Assembly: GCF_002305895.1 (NCBI RefSeq)
Contig: NZ_CP022203.1
Location: forward strand, 8,822,001-8,886,000
Source: Corallococcus macrosporus DSM 14697
GTDB taxonomy: Bacteria; Myxococcota; Myxococcia; Myxococcales; Myxococcaceae
Reading direction: 5' to 3'
DNA: 64,000 bases
The notes beneath the pieces are model-generated. The model saw only the letters and a list, made by a program, of their open reading frames with translations. It was not told where the DNA came from and did no database searches. Within the stretch, counting starts at the first letter, position 1, and every line of letters begins with the position of its first letter. Below, piece after piece: positions 32,920 through 42,101 of this stretch. The translations under genes and the position numbers were made by a program.

Positions 32920-34442
32920 CGGTCCCCGCGCCCGGGGCTCCCGGGCCGCGCCCCCAGCTGGTGCCGCCGCCGCAGCCCGCCTTCACTCCGGAGCGCCCGG
33001 AGACGAACGCGCCGGCGGACCTCATCGACTGGGGCTTCGTCATCGACGCGGTCTTCTATTTGAAGAACGCGGTGCTGCGGCACTGGTTCCTCGCCCTGGT
33101 GGTGATGGGCGCGGTGTCCGCCATGGCGGTGGGCGTCAGCAAAATCATGCCGCGCAAGTACCGCGTGGAGACGCGGATGCTGACGCAGCGCAACTTCATC
33201 ATCTCCTCGCTGGCCAACCCGGGGCGCTCCATCCCCGTGGACGCGGACCAGCCCACGCGCGCCGCGTGGGAGATGGTGATGAAGTACGACAACCTCAAGT
33301 CCATCGTCGCGAAGGCGAAGCTGGTGGAGTACTGGGAGCTCCAGCGCTCGCCCATGAGCCGGCTGAAGGAGAAGGTGCTGCGCAAGCCGCCCGCGCCCAT
33401 GTCGGACGAGGACAAGCGCGACGCGCTCACCGCCATGCTGGAGCAGGCGATGATTGTCGGCGTGGAGGGCGGCACGGGCACGGTCTCCATCGGCGTGGAG
33501 TGGAGCGACCCGCAGCTCGCGCTCGACATCGTGAAGGCCGCGCAGCAGAACTTCCTGGACATGCGCCAGGCGGCGGAGATGGGCGCGGTGCAGGAGGCCA
33601 TCACCATCCTGGAGAAGCAGGTGGTGGAGGAGGCCGCGGGCATCCAGACGGCCATTGGCCAGCTCAACGCGGCGGTGAAGCGCGCGGAGGCGCGGCTGAA
33701 GAAGGAAGAGGCGAAGAAGGGGCGCAAGGGCGGCGCCGCGGCCGCGGCCAACGCCGCGCTGGGCATCAACACCGACCACCTGCTGGCGCAGATGCGCTTC
33801 ATGATTCAGACGAAGCGCCGGGCCATCGGGGACGTGGAGGACTTCCGCTCGCGGCGGCTGACGGAGCTGCGCAACCAGCTGTCCGAGCAGCGCGTCATCT
33901 ATTCACCGCAGCACCCCATCATCACCGACCTGGAGCAGCGCATCTCCTCGCTCCAGGAGGACTCGCCGCAGCTCATCGCGCTGCGCTCGGAGATGACGGA
34001 GCTCATCAACGAGTACGTGCGCAACGGCGGCGACCCGGCCGAGCTGGAGTCCGGCCTGGCGACGGCCGCGCTGGGCGGCGCGACGCTGGGCGGGCCGGCC
34101 GCGTCGGATGACCCGGAGGTGTCGGTGGCGGCGGACACGGTGCGCATGTTGGTGATGCGGCACCAGGAGAAGACGCGGCGGCTGGACCAGGCGCGCACGG
34201 AGCTGGAGATTTCGCGCGCGTCCATGAAGCACCGCTTCAGCGTGCTGTCGCCGCCCACCTTCCCGGAGCGGCCGTCCAAGCCGAAGGTGAAGCTCATCGT
34301 CGCCGCGGGCGTGGTGGGCGGCATCGGTCTGGGCATCTTCGCGGCGCTGGCGCTGGACATCATCCGCCGGCGCATCCTGGAGAAGTGGCAGGTCGAGCGG
34401 ATTCTGAAGCTCCCCGTGCTGGCGGAGCTGGAGCGTCGCTGA
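32916..34442 (+). CDS. epsV: Chain-length determinant (Wzz/PCP) protein without kinase domain, EpsV-like
   Basis: A 508-residue inner-membrane protein with two membrane helices flanking a large periplasmic region: the first at about 48-72 (WFLALVVMGAVSAMAVGVSKIM) and the second at about 465-488 (VKLIVAAGVVGGIGLGIFAALAL). The middle is a long coiled-coil with the PCP motif PPTFPERPSKPK just before the second helix. The cytoplasmic tail is only about 20 residues, so there is no BY-kinase domain and chain length is not controlled through an attached tyrosine kinase. It starts with GTG overlapping the epsW stop. Confidence 0.9.
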   Translation: MTVPAPGAPGPRPQLVPPPQPAFTPERPETNAPADLIDWGFVIDAVFYLKNAVLRHWFLALVVMGAVSAMAVGVSKIMPRKYRVETRMLTQRNFIISSLANPGRSIPVDADQPTRAAWEMVMKYDNLKSIVAKAKLVEYWELQRSPMSRLKEKVLRKPPAPMSDEDKRDALTAMLEQAMIVGVEGGTGTVSIGVEWSDPQLALDIVKAAQQNFLDMRQAAEMGAVQEAITILEKQVVEEAAGIQTAIGQLNAAVKRAEARLKKEEAKKGRKGGAAAAANAALGINTDHLLAQMRFMIQTKRRAIGDVEDFRSRRLTELRNQLSEQRVIYSPQHPIITDLEQRISSLQEDSPQLIALRSEMTELINEYVRNGGDPAELESGLATAALGGATLGGPAASDDPEVSVAADTVRMLVMRHQEKTRRLDQARTELEISRASMKHRFSVLSPPTFPERPSKPKVKLIVAAGVVGGIGLGIFAALALDIIRRRILEKWQVERILKLPVLAELERR

Positions 34443-34457
34443 ACGGCGCGCTCGGGG

Positions 34458-35711
34458 GTGCATGTCGTGACATCGTGGACGTGGCTGGACGTGGCGCTGT
34501 GCGTGGTGCAGCTTCCCGTGGCGGTGGCGTGTGGCTATCTGCTGAGCCTGACGCTGCTCTCCTATCGGCCGTCTCCGCCGCGGGCGCTCGTCGAGCCGAA
34601 GCAGACCTTCGACATCATCATCCCCGCGCACAACGAGGAGCTGGGCATCGCCCGGACGGTGGCGAACCTGTCCGCGGTGGACTACCCGGTGGACCGGCGG
34701 CGCATCATCGTGGTGGCGGACAACTGCTCCGACGCGACGGCGCAGAAGGCCCGCGAGGCGGGCGCCTTCGTGCTGGAGCGGCAGGACACGGAGAAGCGGG
34801 GCAAGGGCTACGCGCTGGCGCACGCCTTCGCGTTCAGCCAGCAGGACGGCTTCGCCGGGGCGGTGGTGGTGGTGGACGCGGACACCGTGGTGTCGCCCAA
34901 CCTGCTGCGGGCGTTCGCCGAGCGCATCGAGGCGCCGGAGGTGGAGGGGCGCAAGAGCCCGGCTGGACATGCGCACGCCATGCAGGCGCACTACGGGGTG
35001 ATGAACCCCACGGCGTCCTGGCGCACGCGGCTGATGACCATTGCGCTGGGCATGTTCCACAAGGTGCGCTCGCAGGGCCGGGAGACGCTGGGCGTGTCGT
35101 GCGGCCTGCGAGGCAACGGCATGTGCTTCACGCACCACGCGCTGGCCCAGGTGCCGCATGACGCCTTCAGCGTGGTGGAGGACCTGGAGTACGGCATCCG
35201 CCTGGCCCAGCACGGCTTCCGCGTGCACTACGTCTGGGAGGCGGAGGTGCTGGGGGAGATGGTGTCCGGGGAGAAGCAGAGCCGCTCGCAGCGCCAGCGC
35301 TGGGAGGGTGGGCGCGCGCAGATGCGCAAGCTGCACGGGTGGCCGCTCTTGAGGGAGGGCCTCCGGAAGAAGGACGGCACGCTGCTCGATTTGGCCATGG
35401 ACGTGCTGGTGCCACCGCTGAGCCAGTTGGTGCTGGCCGCGGTGGGCTGCGCGGTGCTGGCCGGGGCGGTCGCCGGGGTCTCCGGTGAGCCCGTGCCGTG
35501 GGCCCTGGGCGTGGCGGGCTTCAGCGTGGCGAGCCTGGGGGCGTACGTCCTGCGCGGCTGGTGGGTGTCCGGCGTGGGCCTCCGGGGGCTGCTGGATTTG
35601 GCCTGGGCGCCCGTCTACGTGGTGTGGAAGGTGTGGCTGATGCTGCGCGGCCCCGGCGCGGAGAAGCGCGGCGAGTGGGTGCGCACGACGCGTGAGGGGG
35701 AGCACCGGTAA
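34458..35711 (+). CDS. epsU: Family 2 glycosyltransferase, EpsU-like
   Basis: A 417-residue membrane-bound GT-A enzyme that adds a sugar to the growing repeat unit. One N-terminal helix (about 7-30) precedes the catalytic domain with FDIIIPAHNEE, VVADNCSDAT, RGKGYALAHAF and VVVDADTVV (DxD). The QxxRW-like acceptor motif is QRQRWEGGR near residue 275. C-terminal helices lie at about 315-420. This is the last eps gene here, 15 bp after epsV and convergent with the methyltransferase of the secondary-metabolite cluster. The start is GTG; an alternative GTG lies 9 bp downstream. Confidence 0.9.
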   Translation: MHVVTSWTWLDVALCVVQLPVAVACGYLLSLTLLSYRPSPPRALVEPKQTFDIIIPAHNEELGIARTVANLSAVDYPVDRRRIIVVADNCSDATAQKAREAGAFVLERQDTEKRGKGYALAHAFAFSQQDGFAGAVVVVDADTVVSPNLLRAFAERIEAPEVEGRKSPAGHAHAMQAHYGVMNPTASWRTRLMTIALGMFHKVRSQGRETLGVSCGLRGNGMCFTHHALAQVPHDAFSVVEDLEYGIRLAQHGFRVHYVWEAEVLGEMVSGEKQSRSQRQRWEGGRAQMRKLHGWPLLREGLRKKDGTLLDLAMDVLVPPLSQLVLAAVGCAVLAGAVAGVSGEPVPWALGVAGFSVASLGAYVLRGWWVSGVGLRGLLDLAWAPVYVVWKVWLMLRGPGAEKRGEWVRTTREGEHR

Positions 35712-35928
35712 GCGGGGGCCGTGCACGGAACCCGAGCGAGGCCGCCATGTCCATGGATGCGGCCGCCACGGCAGAAGAGGCCCCCGTCATCCGGGACGAT
35801 GCGCACGACGAGGACCTTCTCCCCTCGCCTTATCGAGCCTCGGCGCTCGGCCCCCCACGGGCCCCCAGGCGGCACCCCGCATGCCATGACACATGCGCGG
35901 CGCCGGCTCTGGACTTCAGTGCCCCCGG
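35712..35928. other. Short convergent intergenic region between the eps and PKS/NRPS clusters
   Basis: 217 bp between the stop codons of the eps glycosyltransferase and the methyltransferase. A 74-codon frame (35747-35971, plus) overlaps the methyltransferase end and has no family resemblance. No clear terminator hairpin with a T-run is seen. Confidence 0.3.
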
Positions 35929-36741
35929 CTACTCGGGGCGGCGGACCTTGAGGATGAAGGCGTCACCGTAGCGCTGCTCCTCGTAGTCCACGAAGCCCGC
36001 GCGGGCGAGCGCCTGGGGCAGGCCCGGCAGGTCCGTGCGCCGGATGCCAGTGGCGCGCACCCCCAGCCGGCCCAGCGGGCGGGGCGACTCCGCGAAGGTG
36101 CTGGCCACGTAGGTGCCGCCCGGCTTGAGCAGCCGGAAGATTTCCCGGTACGCGAGGTCCGGGTCCGGGTACAGGTGCAGCGAGCCCGCGTTGAGCACGC
36201 CGGCGAAGACCCCGTCGCGCAGGGGGAGCTCATACACGTTGCCCCGCAGCAGCACCGTGTTGCCCGTGCCGGCCACCTGCCGGGCGGCCTTCTCCAGCAT
36301 CGCCTCCGACAGGTCCAGGCCCACCACCAGCTGGTTGCCGGCGCTGCGTGCGAGGCTCTGGGTGTAGAAGCCGGCGCCGCAGGACAGGTCCAGCCAGGGG
36401 CCGCCCCGCGCCGGCACGTCGAGCCAGCGCTCGTAGACGGCGTACTCCTCCACCGGGGTGGGCACGCGCGCGCCCGGCCCGGCGAAGATGCGCACGAAGA
36501 AGGGACGCATCAGGTGCTCGTACACGCCGACGAACGCGTCGCTCTCCATGAGCCGCTGGGCCACCGTGTTGGGCGGTGTCCGGGGCTGGGTGCCCGTCTG
36601 CATCAGGTCCGTATAACCCGCCGTGTTGCGCGGGAAGCGGCGGCCACAGCCCTCGCAGTGGAGGACGCTGTCCTGCTGGGTGAACTGCTCCCGGCGGCAG
36701 AAGATGCAGCGCAAGAGCGGCGTGACGACATGGGCGTTCAT
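35929..36741 (-). CDS. Class I SAM-dependent methyltransferase with N-terminal zinc ribbon
   Basis: A 270-residue methyltransferase. Residues about 12-33 form a CxxC...CxxC zinc ribbon (CIFCRREQF, CEGCGRRF). The catalytic domain has motif I as LDLSCGAGFYTQ near residue 115, LDLSEAMLEKA, and the motif post-II VLNAGSLHLYPDP; RLLKPGGTYVAST is motif III. The ATG overlaps the stop of the terminal NRPS gene by 4 bp (ATGA), so it belongs to the biosynthetic operon and probably methylates an intermediate or the product. Whether it acts on O, N or C cannot be told. Confidence 0.88.
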   Translation of the reverse strand: MNAHVVTPLLRCIFCRREQFTQQDSVLHCEGCGRRFPRNTAGYTDLMQTGTQPRTPPNTVAQRLMESDAFVGVYEHLMRPFFVRIFAGPGARVPTPVEEYAVYERWLDVPARGGPWLDLSCGAGFYTQSLARSAGNQLVVGLDLSEAMLEKAARQVAGTGNTVLLRGNVYELPLRDGVFAGVLNAGSLHLYPDPDLAYREIFRLLKPGGTYVASTFAESPRPLGRLGVRATGIRRTDLPGLPQALARAGFVDYEEQRYGDAFILKVRRPE

Positions 36742-39700
36742 GTTCCGTGTGACTCCTTGAGCGTGTGGCGCGGCGAGGGGCGGTCCGCGAGGGGCGGCTC
36801 CGCCGGAGAAGGGGCGTCCAGGCAGCCCGCCAGCACCCGCGCCAGCGCCTGGACGTGCGGCTCGGTCATCATCGACAGGTGGTCTCCGGGCACGACGTGC
36901 ACCGTCACGGGCTCGGTGGTGAAGCGCTCCCAGCCCAGGGCGGGCGCGTCCAGCGTCCAGCGCAGCTCCTCCACGGGGAGGTTGTCCGGGTGCAGCACCT
37001 CCGCGCGAAAGAAGGTGAGCGGGCCCGGGTACGGCGCCGGGGGCACGTAGGTGCTCTGCTGGTCCGCCTGGAAGGTGCGCACGAACCCCAGGAACTGGGT
37101 GCGGTCCGCCTCCGGAGGCAGCAGGCCGCACGCCTGCATCCGCGCCATCAGCAGGTCCACCTGGGCCTCGGGCGTGAGCGCGCGCAGCGCCTCCACCGAC
37201 AGGCCCACGTCCTTGCCGTACAGCCGCAGCAGCAGGCTGCCAATGAGGCGCAGCCACTCGGCCTGGTCCCAGTCCGCGCCCAGGGGCTGGCTTCGCGGCA
37301 CCGGCGCCACGCTGTCGAGGATGCCCAGCAGGGCCACCGTCTCCCCCGCCTGGCGCAGCCTCCGGGCCAGCTCGAACGCGATGACGCCGCCGAACGAGTG
37401 CCCGACGAAGGCGTAGGGGCCATGCGGCTGCGCCTCGCGCACGGCCGCCAGGTACCGCGTGGCCAGGGCTTCCACCACCGTCCCCTCCTCCAGCGCCTCC
37501 GTGTAGATGGGCTGGAGCCCATACACCGTCCGCGCGGGGCCCAGGTGGCGCACCAGCGCGTGGAAGTAGATGAGGTTGCCGCCCGCCCCGGGCACGCAGA
37601 ACACCGGCGGAAGGCCGTCCCGCCCCCGCTGGAGCTCCACCCGCAGGGAGCGGGAAGCCTCCCCCTCCCGCGTCAGCTCCCGCGCGAGCTGTTCGATGGT
37701 GGGCGCGCGGAACAGCGTGGCCAGCGGCAGCCGCCGCCCGAAGAGCCGCTCGATGTGCGCCATGAGCTGCACCGCGAGGATGGAGTGCCCCCCCAGGGAG
37801 AAGAAGCTGTCGCGCACGCCCGGGTCCGGCACCTTGAGCAGCTCCGCCCACAGCGCGGCCAGCTGCATCTCCGCGGTGGTGCGCGGCGCCACCCGCGCCC
37901 CGCCCGCGTCCCCCTGGAAGTCCGGCGCGGGCAGCGCGCGCCGGTCCACCTTGCCGTTGGGCGTGCGCGGCAGCTCCGGCAGCGTCACGAAGAGGCCCGG
38001 CACCATGTAGTCGGGCAGGTGCAGGGCCAGGAAGCGCCGCAGCTCCGGGGCGCCCGCCGCCTCGCCCTCCGGCACCACGTAGCCCACCAGCAGCCTGTCG
38101 CCGCCGCCGTCCGCGCGCACCACGACGACGCCCTGGCGCACGGCCGGGTGCCGCGCGAGCACCGCTTCAATCTCCCCCAGCTCGATGCGGAAGCCCCGCA
38201 CCTTCACCTGGAAGTCGGCGCGGCCCAGGAACTCCAGCGCGCCATCCGCGCGCCAGCGCGCGAGGTCGCCCGTGCGGTACACGCGCCGGCTGTCGTCCGG
38301 GTGGAACGGGTCCGCGAGGAAGCGCTCGGCGGTGAGCTCCGGCCGCCCCAGGTAGCCCCGGGCCACGCCGTCCCCGCCGATGAGCAGCTCCCCGGGCACC
38401 CCCACCGGCACCGGTTGCAGGTGGCGGTCCACGACGTGGACCTGCGTGTTGGCGATGGGCGCGCCAATGGACACCCGGCCCCCCCGCGCGGCGGCCACCG
38501 CCGTGGTGGACCACACCGTCGTCTCCGTGGGGCCGTACATGTTGAGCACCTGGCGCGGCGTGCCCTCCCCCAGCCGCTCCAGCAGCGCCGCCGGCAGCTC
38601 CTCGCCGCCCAGCAGCAGCGTGCGCAGGGAGCGCAGCGCGTCCAGCCCCCGGGCGTCGTCCGCCAGCAGCCGCGCCAGGGACGGCGTGCACTGCAGGTGC
38701 GTCACCCCGTGCCGGCGCACCTGCGCGGGGACGGAGAAGTCCGCCGCGTCCGCCGCGCCGGGCTGGCAGCGCGCCCGCACCTCTTCCAGCAGCGGGAGGC
38801 TCGCCAGCACGGTGTCCGCGTCCACGCCGAAGTCCACGAGGCAGGCCACCTCGTCGACGCCCACCGCCTGGAGCCGCGCCACCCGCTCGATGCACGCCTC
38901 CACGGTGCCGAACAGGCCGCTCGTCTCGTAGAAGCGCTCGAAGCCGTGGTCCAGCAGGAACTCCAGGTCCTCCGGCGCGATGCCGCCCTTCGACAGGTCC
39001 ATGCCCAGGCTGCGCGCCAGCTGCGCCAGCAGGTCCAGCGAGCTGCGCAGGTACTCGCGGAAGGGGCCGCGCACCGTCTCGCGCACCGCGTCCGCGTCCG
39101 TGCCCACGAAGGTGTGCACCATCAGCGTCACCCGGCCGACGCCCGCATGCCCCGCCTGACGCCACGCCGCGTGGAAGGCGGCCACCTTCGCCTCGAGCTG
39201 CGCCACGTCCTGGCCCAGCAGGTGCGTCAGCACGTGGGCCCCCACCTCGCCGGCCATGCGGAAGGTCTCCTCGCTGCCGGCGGCGGTGAGCCACACCGGC
39301 AGCTCCGGCTGCACGGGCCTGGGCCGCGTCCACACCTCGCGCGCCTGCCCCGTGCCGTCCACGCGGCGCACCGAGCCGCCGCGCCACAGCCGCCGCACCT
39401 CCTCCAGCCCTTCGAGCATCAGCGCCTTGCGCCGGGCATACCGCTCCGGCGCGAGCACGAAGTCCTGGGCCTGCCACCCGGACGCGAAGGACACGTCCAC
39501 GCGGCCATCGGAGAGGTTGTCCACCACGGACCACTCCTCCGCCACGCGCAGCGGGTCATGCAGGGGCAGCACCACGCTGCCCGCGCGGATGCGCACCCGG
39601 CGCGTCACCGCCGCCACCGCCGCGCCCGTCACCGAGGGGTTGGGGTACAGGTCACCGAAGTCATGGAAGTGGCGCTCCGGCGTCCAGATGGCGGTGAAGC

Positions 39701-42101
39701 CGTGGGTGTCCGCGAACTTCGCGCCCTCCAGCAGGAGCCGGTACTTGCCCGGAGCCCCCGCGGCGCCCCCCGCGCTGGCGAAGTACAGCAGGCTGAAGTC
39801 CACCGGCCGCCGCGGCGCCCCCGCGCCGTGGGCCACCGGGAGGATGCCGGCGGCGTCATCCTGCACGACGACGCGGTAGCCGCGCGCCAGCGTCCACAGC
39901 AACTCCAGCACGGAGATGTCGAAGGACGGCGTGGTGACGGCCAGCCACGTCCCGGGCTCCGTCCCCAGCACCCCGTCCATGCCCTGGAAGAAGTTCGTGA
40001 CGTGGCGGTGCTCCAGCTCCACGCCCTTGGGGCGCCCGGTGGAGCCGGAGGTATAGATGACATAGGCCCGGTCCCCGGCCGCCGCGCCCCCGGGGAGGAC
40101 CGCGTCCGGACAGGCGGCCAGCGTGGCGGCGTCCGTGTCCAGGCAGACGCGGCGCGCCGCCGTGTCGGGCAGCGTGCCCTTCAAGGACTCGCGCGTGACG
40201 AGCAGCGCGGCCCCCGCGTCCTCCACGATGAGCGCCAGCCGGTCGGCGGGCAGCTTGGGGTCCAGCGGCAGATAGGCCGCCCCCGACTTGAGGATGCCCA
40301 GCATCCCCACCACCATCTCCAGCGACCGCTCCACGCACAGGCCCACCAGCGCGCCCGGCCCCGCCCCCAGCGCCCGCAGGTGGTGCGCCAGCTGGTTCGC
40401 CCGCGCCTCCAGCGCGCGGTACGTGAGGTGCGCCTCGCGGAACACCAGCGCCACCGCCTCGGGCGTGCGCGCCACCTGGGCCTCGAACTGGCGGTGGACG
40501 CGCCGGTCCCCCGGCACCTCCACGTCGGTGGCGTTGCGCGCCGTCAGCCACGCCCGCTCCCCGGCGGTGAGCCACGGCAGGCGCCCCACCGGGATATCCG
40601 GGTCCGCCACCGCCGCCGCCAGCAGCGTGTTCAGGTGGCCGGCCATGCGCCGCACCGTGGCCTCATCGTAGAGGTCCAGGTTGTACTCGAGCCAACCCTC
40701 GAAGCCCTCGCCGACCTCGGTGAGCGACAGCGTCAAATCCAGCTTCGCCGACACGCTCTGGAAGTCCTCCAGCGTGACGTCCAGGCCGGGCAGCTCCAGC
40801 CGGCCCGCGGGCGCGTTCTGGAGCATGAACATCACCTGGAAGAGCGGCGGGTGGCTCAGGTTGCGCTCGGGCTGGAGCACCTCCACCAGCTGCTCGAACG
40901 GGACGTCCTGGTTCGCGTAGGCCTCCAGCGCCACGTCCTTCACCCGCGCCACCAGCGCGCCGAAGGTGTCCTCGGCTCGCACGCGCGTGCGCAGGGCCAG
41001 CATGTTCACGAAGAAGCCAATGAGCCCCTCCGTCTCGCGCAGCGGCCGGTTGGCCACCGGCGAGCCGACGACGATGTCCTCCTGGCCGCTGTAGCGCGCC
41101 AGCAGCGCCTGGAAGCCCGCCAGCAGCACCATGAAGGGCGTGGCGCCGTGGCGCTCGGCGAGCGCGCGCACGCCCCGGGCCACCGCCGGCTCCAGCGCGA
41201 GCGGCACCGTGGCGCCCCGGAACGTCTGCACGGCGGGCCGGGGCCTGTCTGTGGGCAGCTCCAGGAGCACCGGCGCGCCGGTGAGGCGCCGCGTCCAGGC
41301 CTCGCGGCCCGCGTCCAGCACCTTCACCAGCCGCTCGCGCTGCCAGACGGCGAAGTCCGCGTACTGGATGGGCAGGGCCGGGAGCCGGGGCGCGCGCCGG
41401 CCCAGGTGGGCGGCGTACAGCTCCGCCACCTCCTGGAAGAGGATGCCCAGCGACCAGGCGTCCGCGATGACGTGGTGCAGGGTGAGCAGCAGCACCTGGC
41501 CGCGCTCCGTCAGCCGCACGAGCACCGCGCGCGCCAGCGGACCGCGCGTCAGGTCGAAGCGGTGCGTCGCCTCGCTTCGGGCCCGCTCGCCCAGGCGCTG
41601 GGTGCGCTCCGGCTCCGGCAAGGCGCGCAGGTCCACGTGCTCCAGGGGCAGCGCCCCCTCGGACAGGATGACCTGGACCGGCGCGCCGTCCACCTCCGGG
41701 AAGCAGGTGCGCAGGCTCTCGTGCCGCGCCACCAGCGCGGCCAGCGCGGACGACAGCGCGGCCACGTCCAGCCCCCCCTCCAGCCGCAGGGCGCCAGGCA
41801 TGTTGTAGCTGGCGCCGCCGTCCTGCTGGAACCGGCTGAGGAACCACAGCCGCTGCTGCGGGAAGGACAGGGGCAGCGGGCCTCCGCGGGGCGCGGGGGA
41901 CAGGGGCGGCAGCGCCGCGCGCGCCGCGCTCCGGGCCTGCTGGAGGTACTGCATCAGCGCGGCCTTCTGCTCCCGCAGGCGCTCCAGCAACTGCGGAGAC
42001 AGGGCATCTCGGGGCGCGCTGTAGCGCAGGCGCCCCTCCTCCACCCAGACCCGGACATCCCGCCCCTTCAGCTCCGCCAGCAACGCCTCGACGTGTCTCA
42101 C
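36738..42101 (-). CDS. Terminal NRPS module C-A(LLM)A-PCP-TE
   Basis: A 1787-residue NRPS. Order: TubC-type docking segment (1-50), condensation domain with HHVIADAWS near 208, adenylation domain with TSGSTGRPKG and A4 FDIS near 725, an embedded luciferase-like FMN monooxygenase (about 765-1110, FADTHGF...WTPERHFHDF, LRVAEEWSVVDNLS), then the rest of the A domain (A5 NMYGPTETT near 1185, YRTGDLARW), carrier domain (LGGHSILAVQ, Ser near 1437), and thioesterase (GHSFGG near 1566). The by-eye specificity code DILQLGMVW resembles glycine. In myxothiazol a similar glycine-loading module with an embedded monooxygenase yields a terminal amide. The 4-bp overlaps on both sides show an operon. Confidence 0.95.
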   Translation of the reverse strand: MRHVEALLAELKGRDVRVWVEEGRLRYSAPRDALSPQLLERLREQKAALMQYLQQARSAARAALPPLSPAPRGGPLPLSFPQQRLWFLSRFQQDGGASYNMPGALRLEGGLDVAALSSALAALVARHESLRTCFPEVDGAPVQVILSEGALPLEHVDLRALPEPERTQRLGERARSEATHRFDLTRGPLARAVLVRLTERGQVLLLTLHHVIADAWSLGILFQEVAELYAAHLGRRAPRLPALPIQYADFAVWQRERLVKVLDAGREAWTRRLTGAPVLLELPTDRPRPAVQTFRGATVPLALEPAVARGVRALAERHGATPFMVLLAGFQALLARYSGQEDIVVGSPVANRPLRETEGLIGFFVNMLALRTRVRAEDTFGALVARVKDVALEAYANQDVPFEQLVEVLQPERNLSHPPLFQVMFMLQNAPAGRLELPGLDVTLEDFQSVSAKLDLTLSLTEVGEGFEGWLEYNLDLYDEATVRRMAGHLNTLLAAAVADPDIPVGRLPWLTAGERAWLTARNATDVEVPGDRRVHRQFEAQVARTPEAVALVFREAHLTYRALEARANQLAHHLRALGAGPGALVGLCVERSLEMVVGMLGILKSGAAYLPLDPKLPADRLALIVEDAGAALLVTRESLKGTLPDTAARRVCLDTDAATLAACPDAVLPGGAAAGDRAYVIYTSGSTGRPKGVELEHRHVTNFFQGMDGVLGTEPGTWLAVTTPSFDISVLELLWTLARGYRVVVQDDAAGILPVAHGAGAPRRPVDFSLLYFASAGGAAGAPGKYRLLLEGAKFADTHGFTAIWTPERHFHDFGDLYPNPSVTGAAVAAVTRRVRIRAGSVVLPLHDPLRVAEEWSVVDNLSDGRVDVSFASGWQAQDFVLAPERYARRKALMLEGLEEVRRLWRGGSVRRVDGTGQAREVWTRPRPVQPELPVWLTAAGSEETFRMAGEVGAHVLTHLLGQDVAQLEAKVAAFHAAWRQAGHAGVGRVTLMVHTFVGTDADAVRETVRGPFREYLRSSLDLLAQLARSLGMDLSKGGIAPEDLEFLLDHGFERFYETSGLFGTVEACIERVARLQAVGVDEVACLVDFGVDADTVLASLPLLEEVRARCQPGAADAADFSVPAQVRRHGVTHLQCTPSLARLLADDARGLDALRSLRTLLLGGEELPAALLERLGEGTPRQVLNMYGPTETTVWSTTAVAAARGGRVSIGAPIANTQVHVVDRHLQPVPVGVPGELLIGGDGVARGYLGRPELTAERFLADPFHPDDSRRVYRTGDLARWRADGALEFLGRADFQVKVRGFRIELGEIEAVLARHPAVRQGVVVVRADGGGDRLLVGYVVPEGEAAGAPELRRFLALHLPDYMVPGLFVTLPELPRTPNGKVDRRALPAPDFQGDAGGARVAPRTTAEMQLAALWAELLKVPDPGVRDSFFSLGGHSILAVQLMAHIERLFGRRLPLATLFRAPTIEQLARELTREGEASRSLRVELQRGRDGLPPVFCVPGAGGNLIYFHALVRHLGPARTVYGLQPIYTEALEEGTVVEALATRYLAAVREAQPHGPYAFVGHSFGGVIAFELARRLRQAGETVALLGILDSVAPVPRSQPLGADWDQAEWLRLIGSLLLRLYGKDVGLSVEALRALTPEAQVDLLMARMQACGLLPPEADRTQFLGFVRTFQADQQSTYVPPAPYPGPLTFFRAEVLHPDNLPVEELRWTLDAPALGWERFTTEPVTVHVVPGDHLSMMTEPHVQALARVLAGCLDAPSPAEPPLADRPSPRHTLKESHGT

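Noticed and set aside
35747-35971. A 74-codon plus-strand frame after the eps glycosyltransferase
   Set aside because: Overlaps the 3' end of the methyltransferase, lacks a ribosome site and shows no conserved feature.
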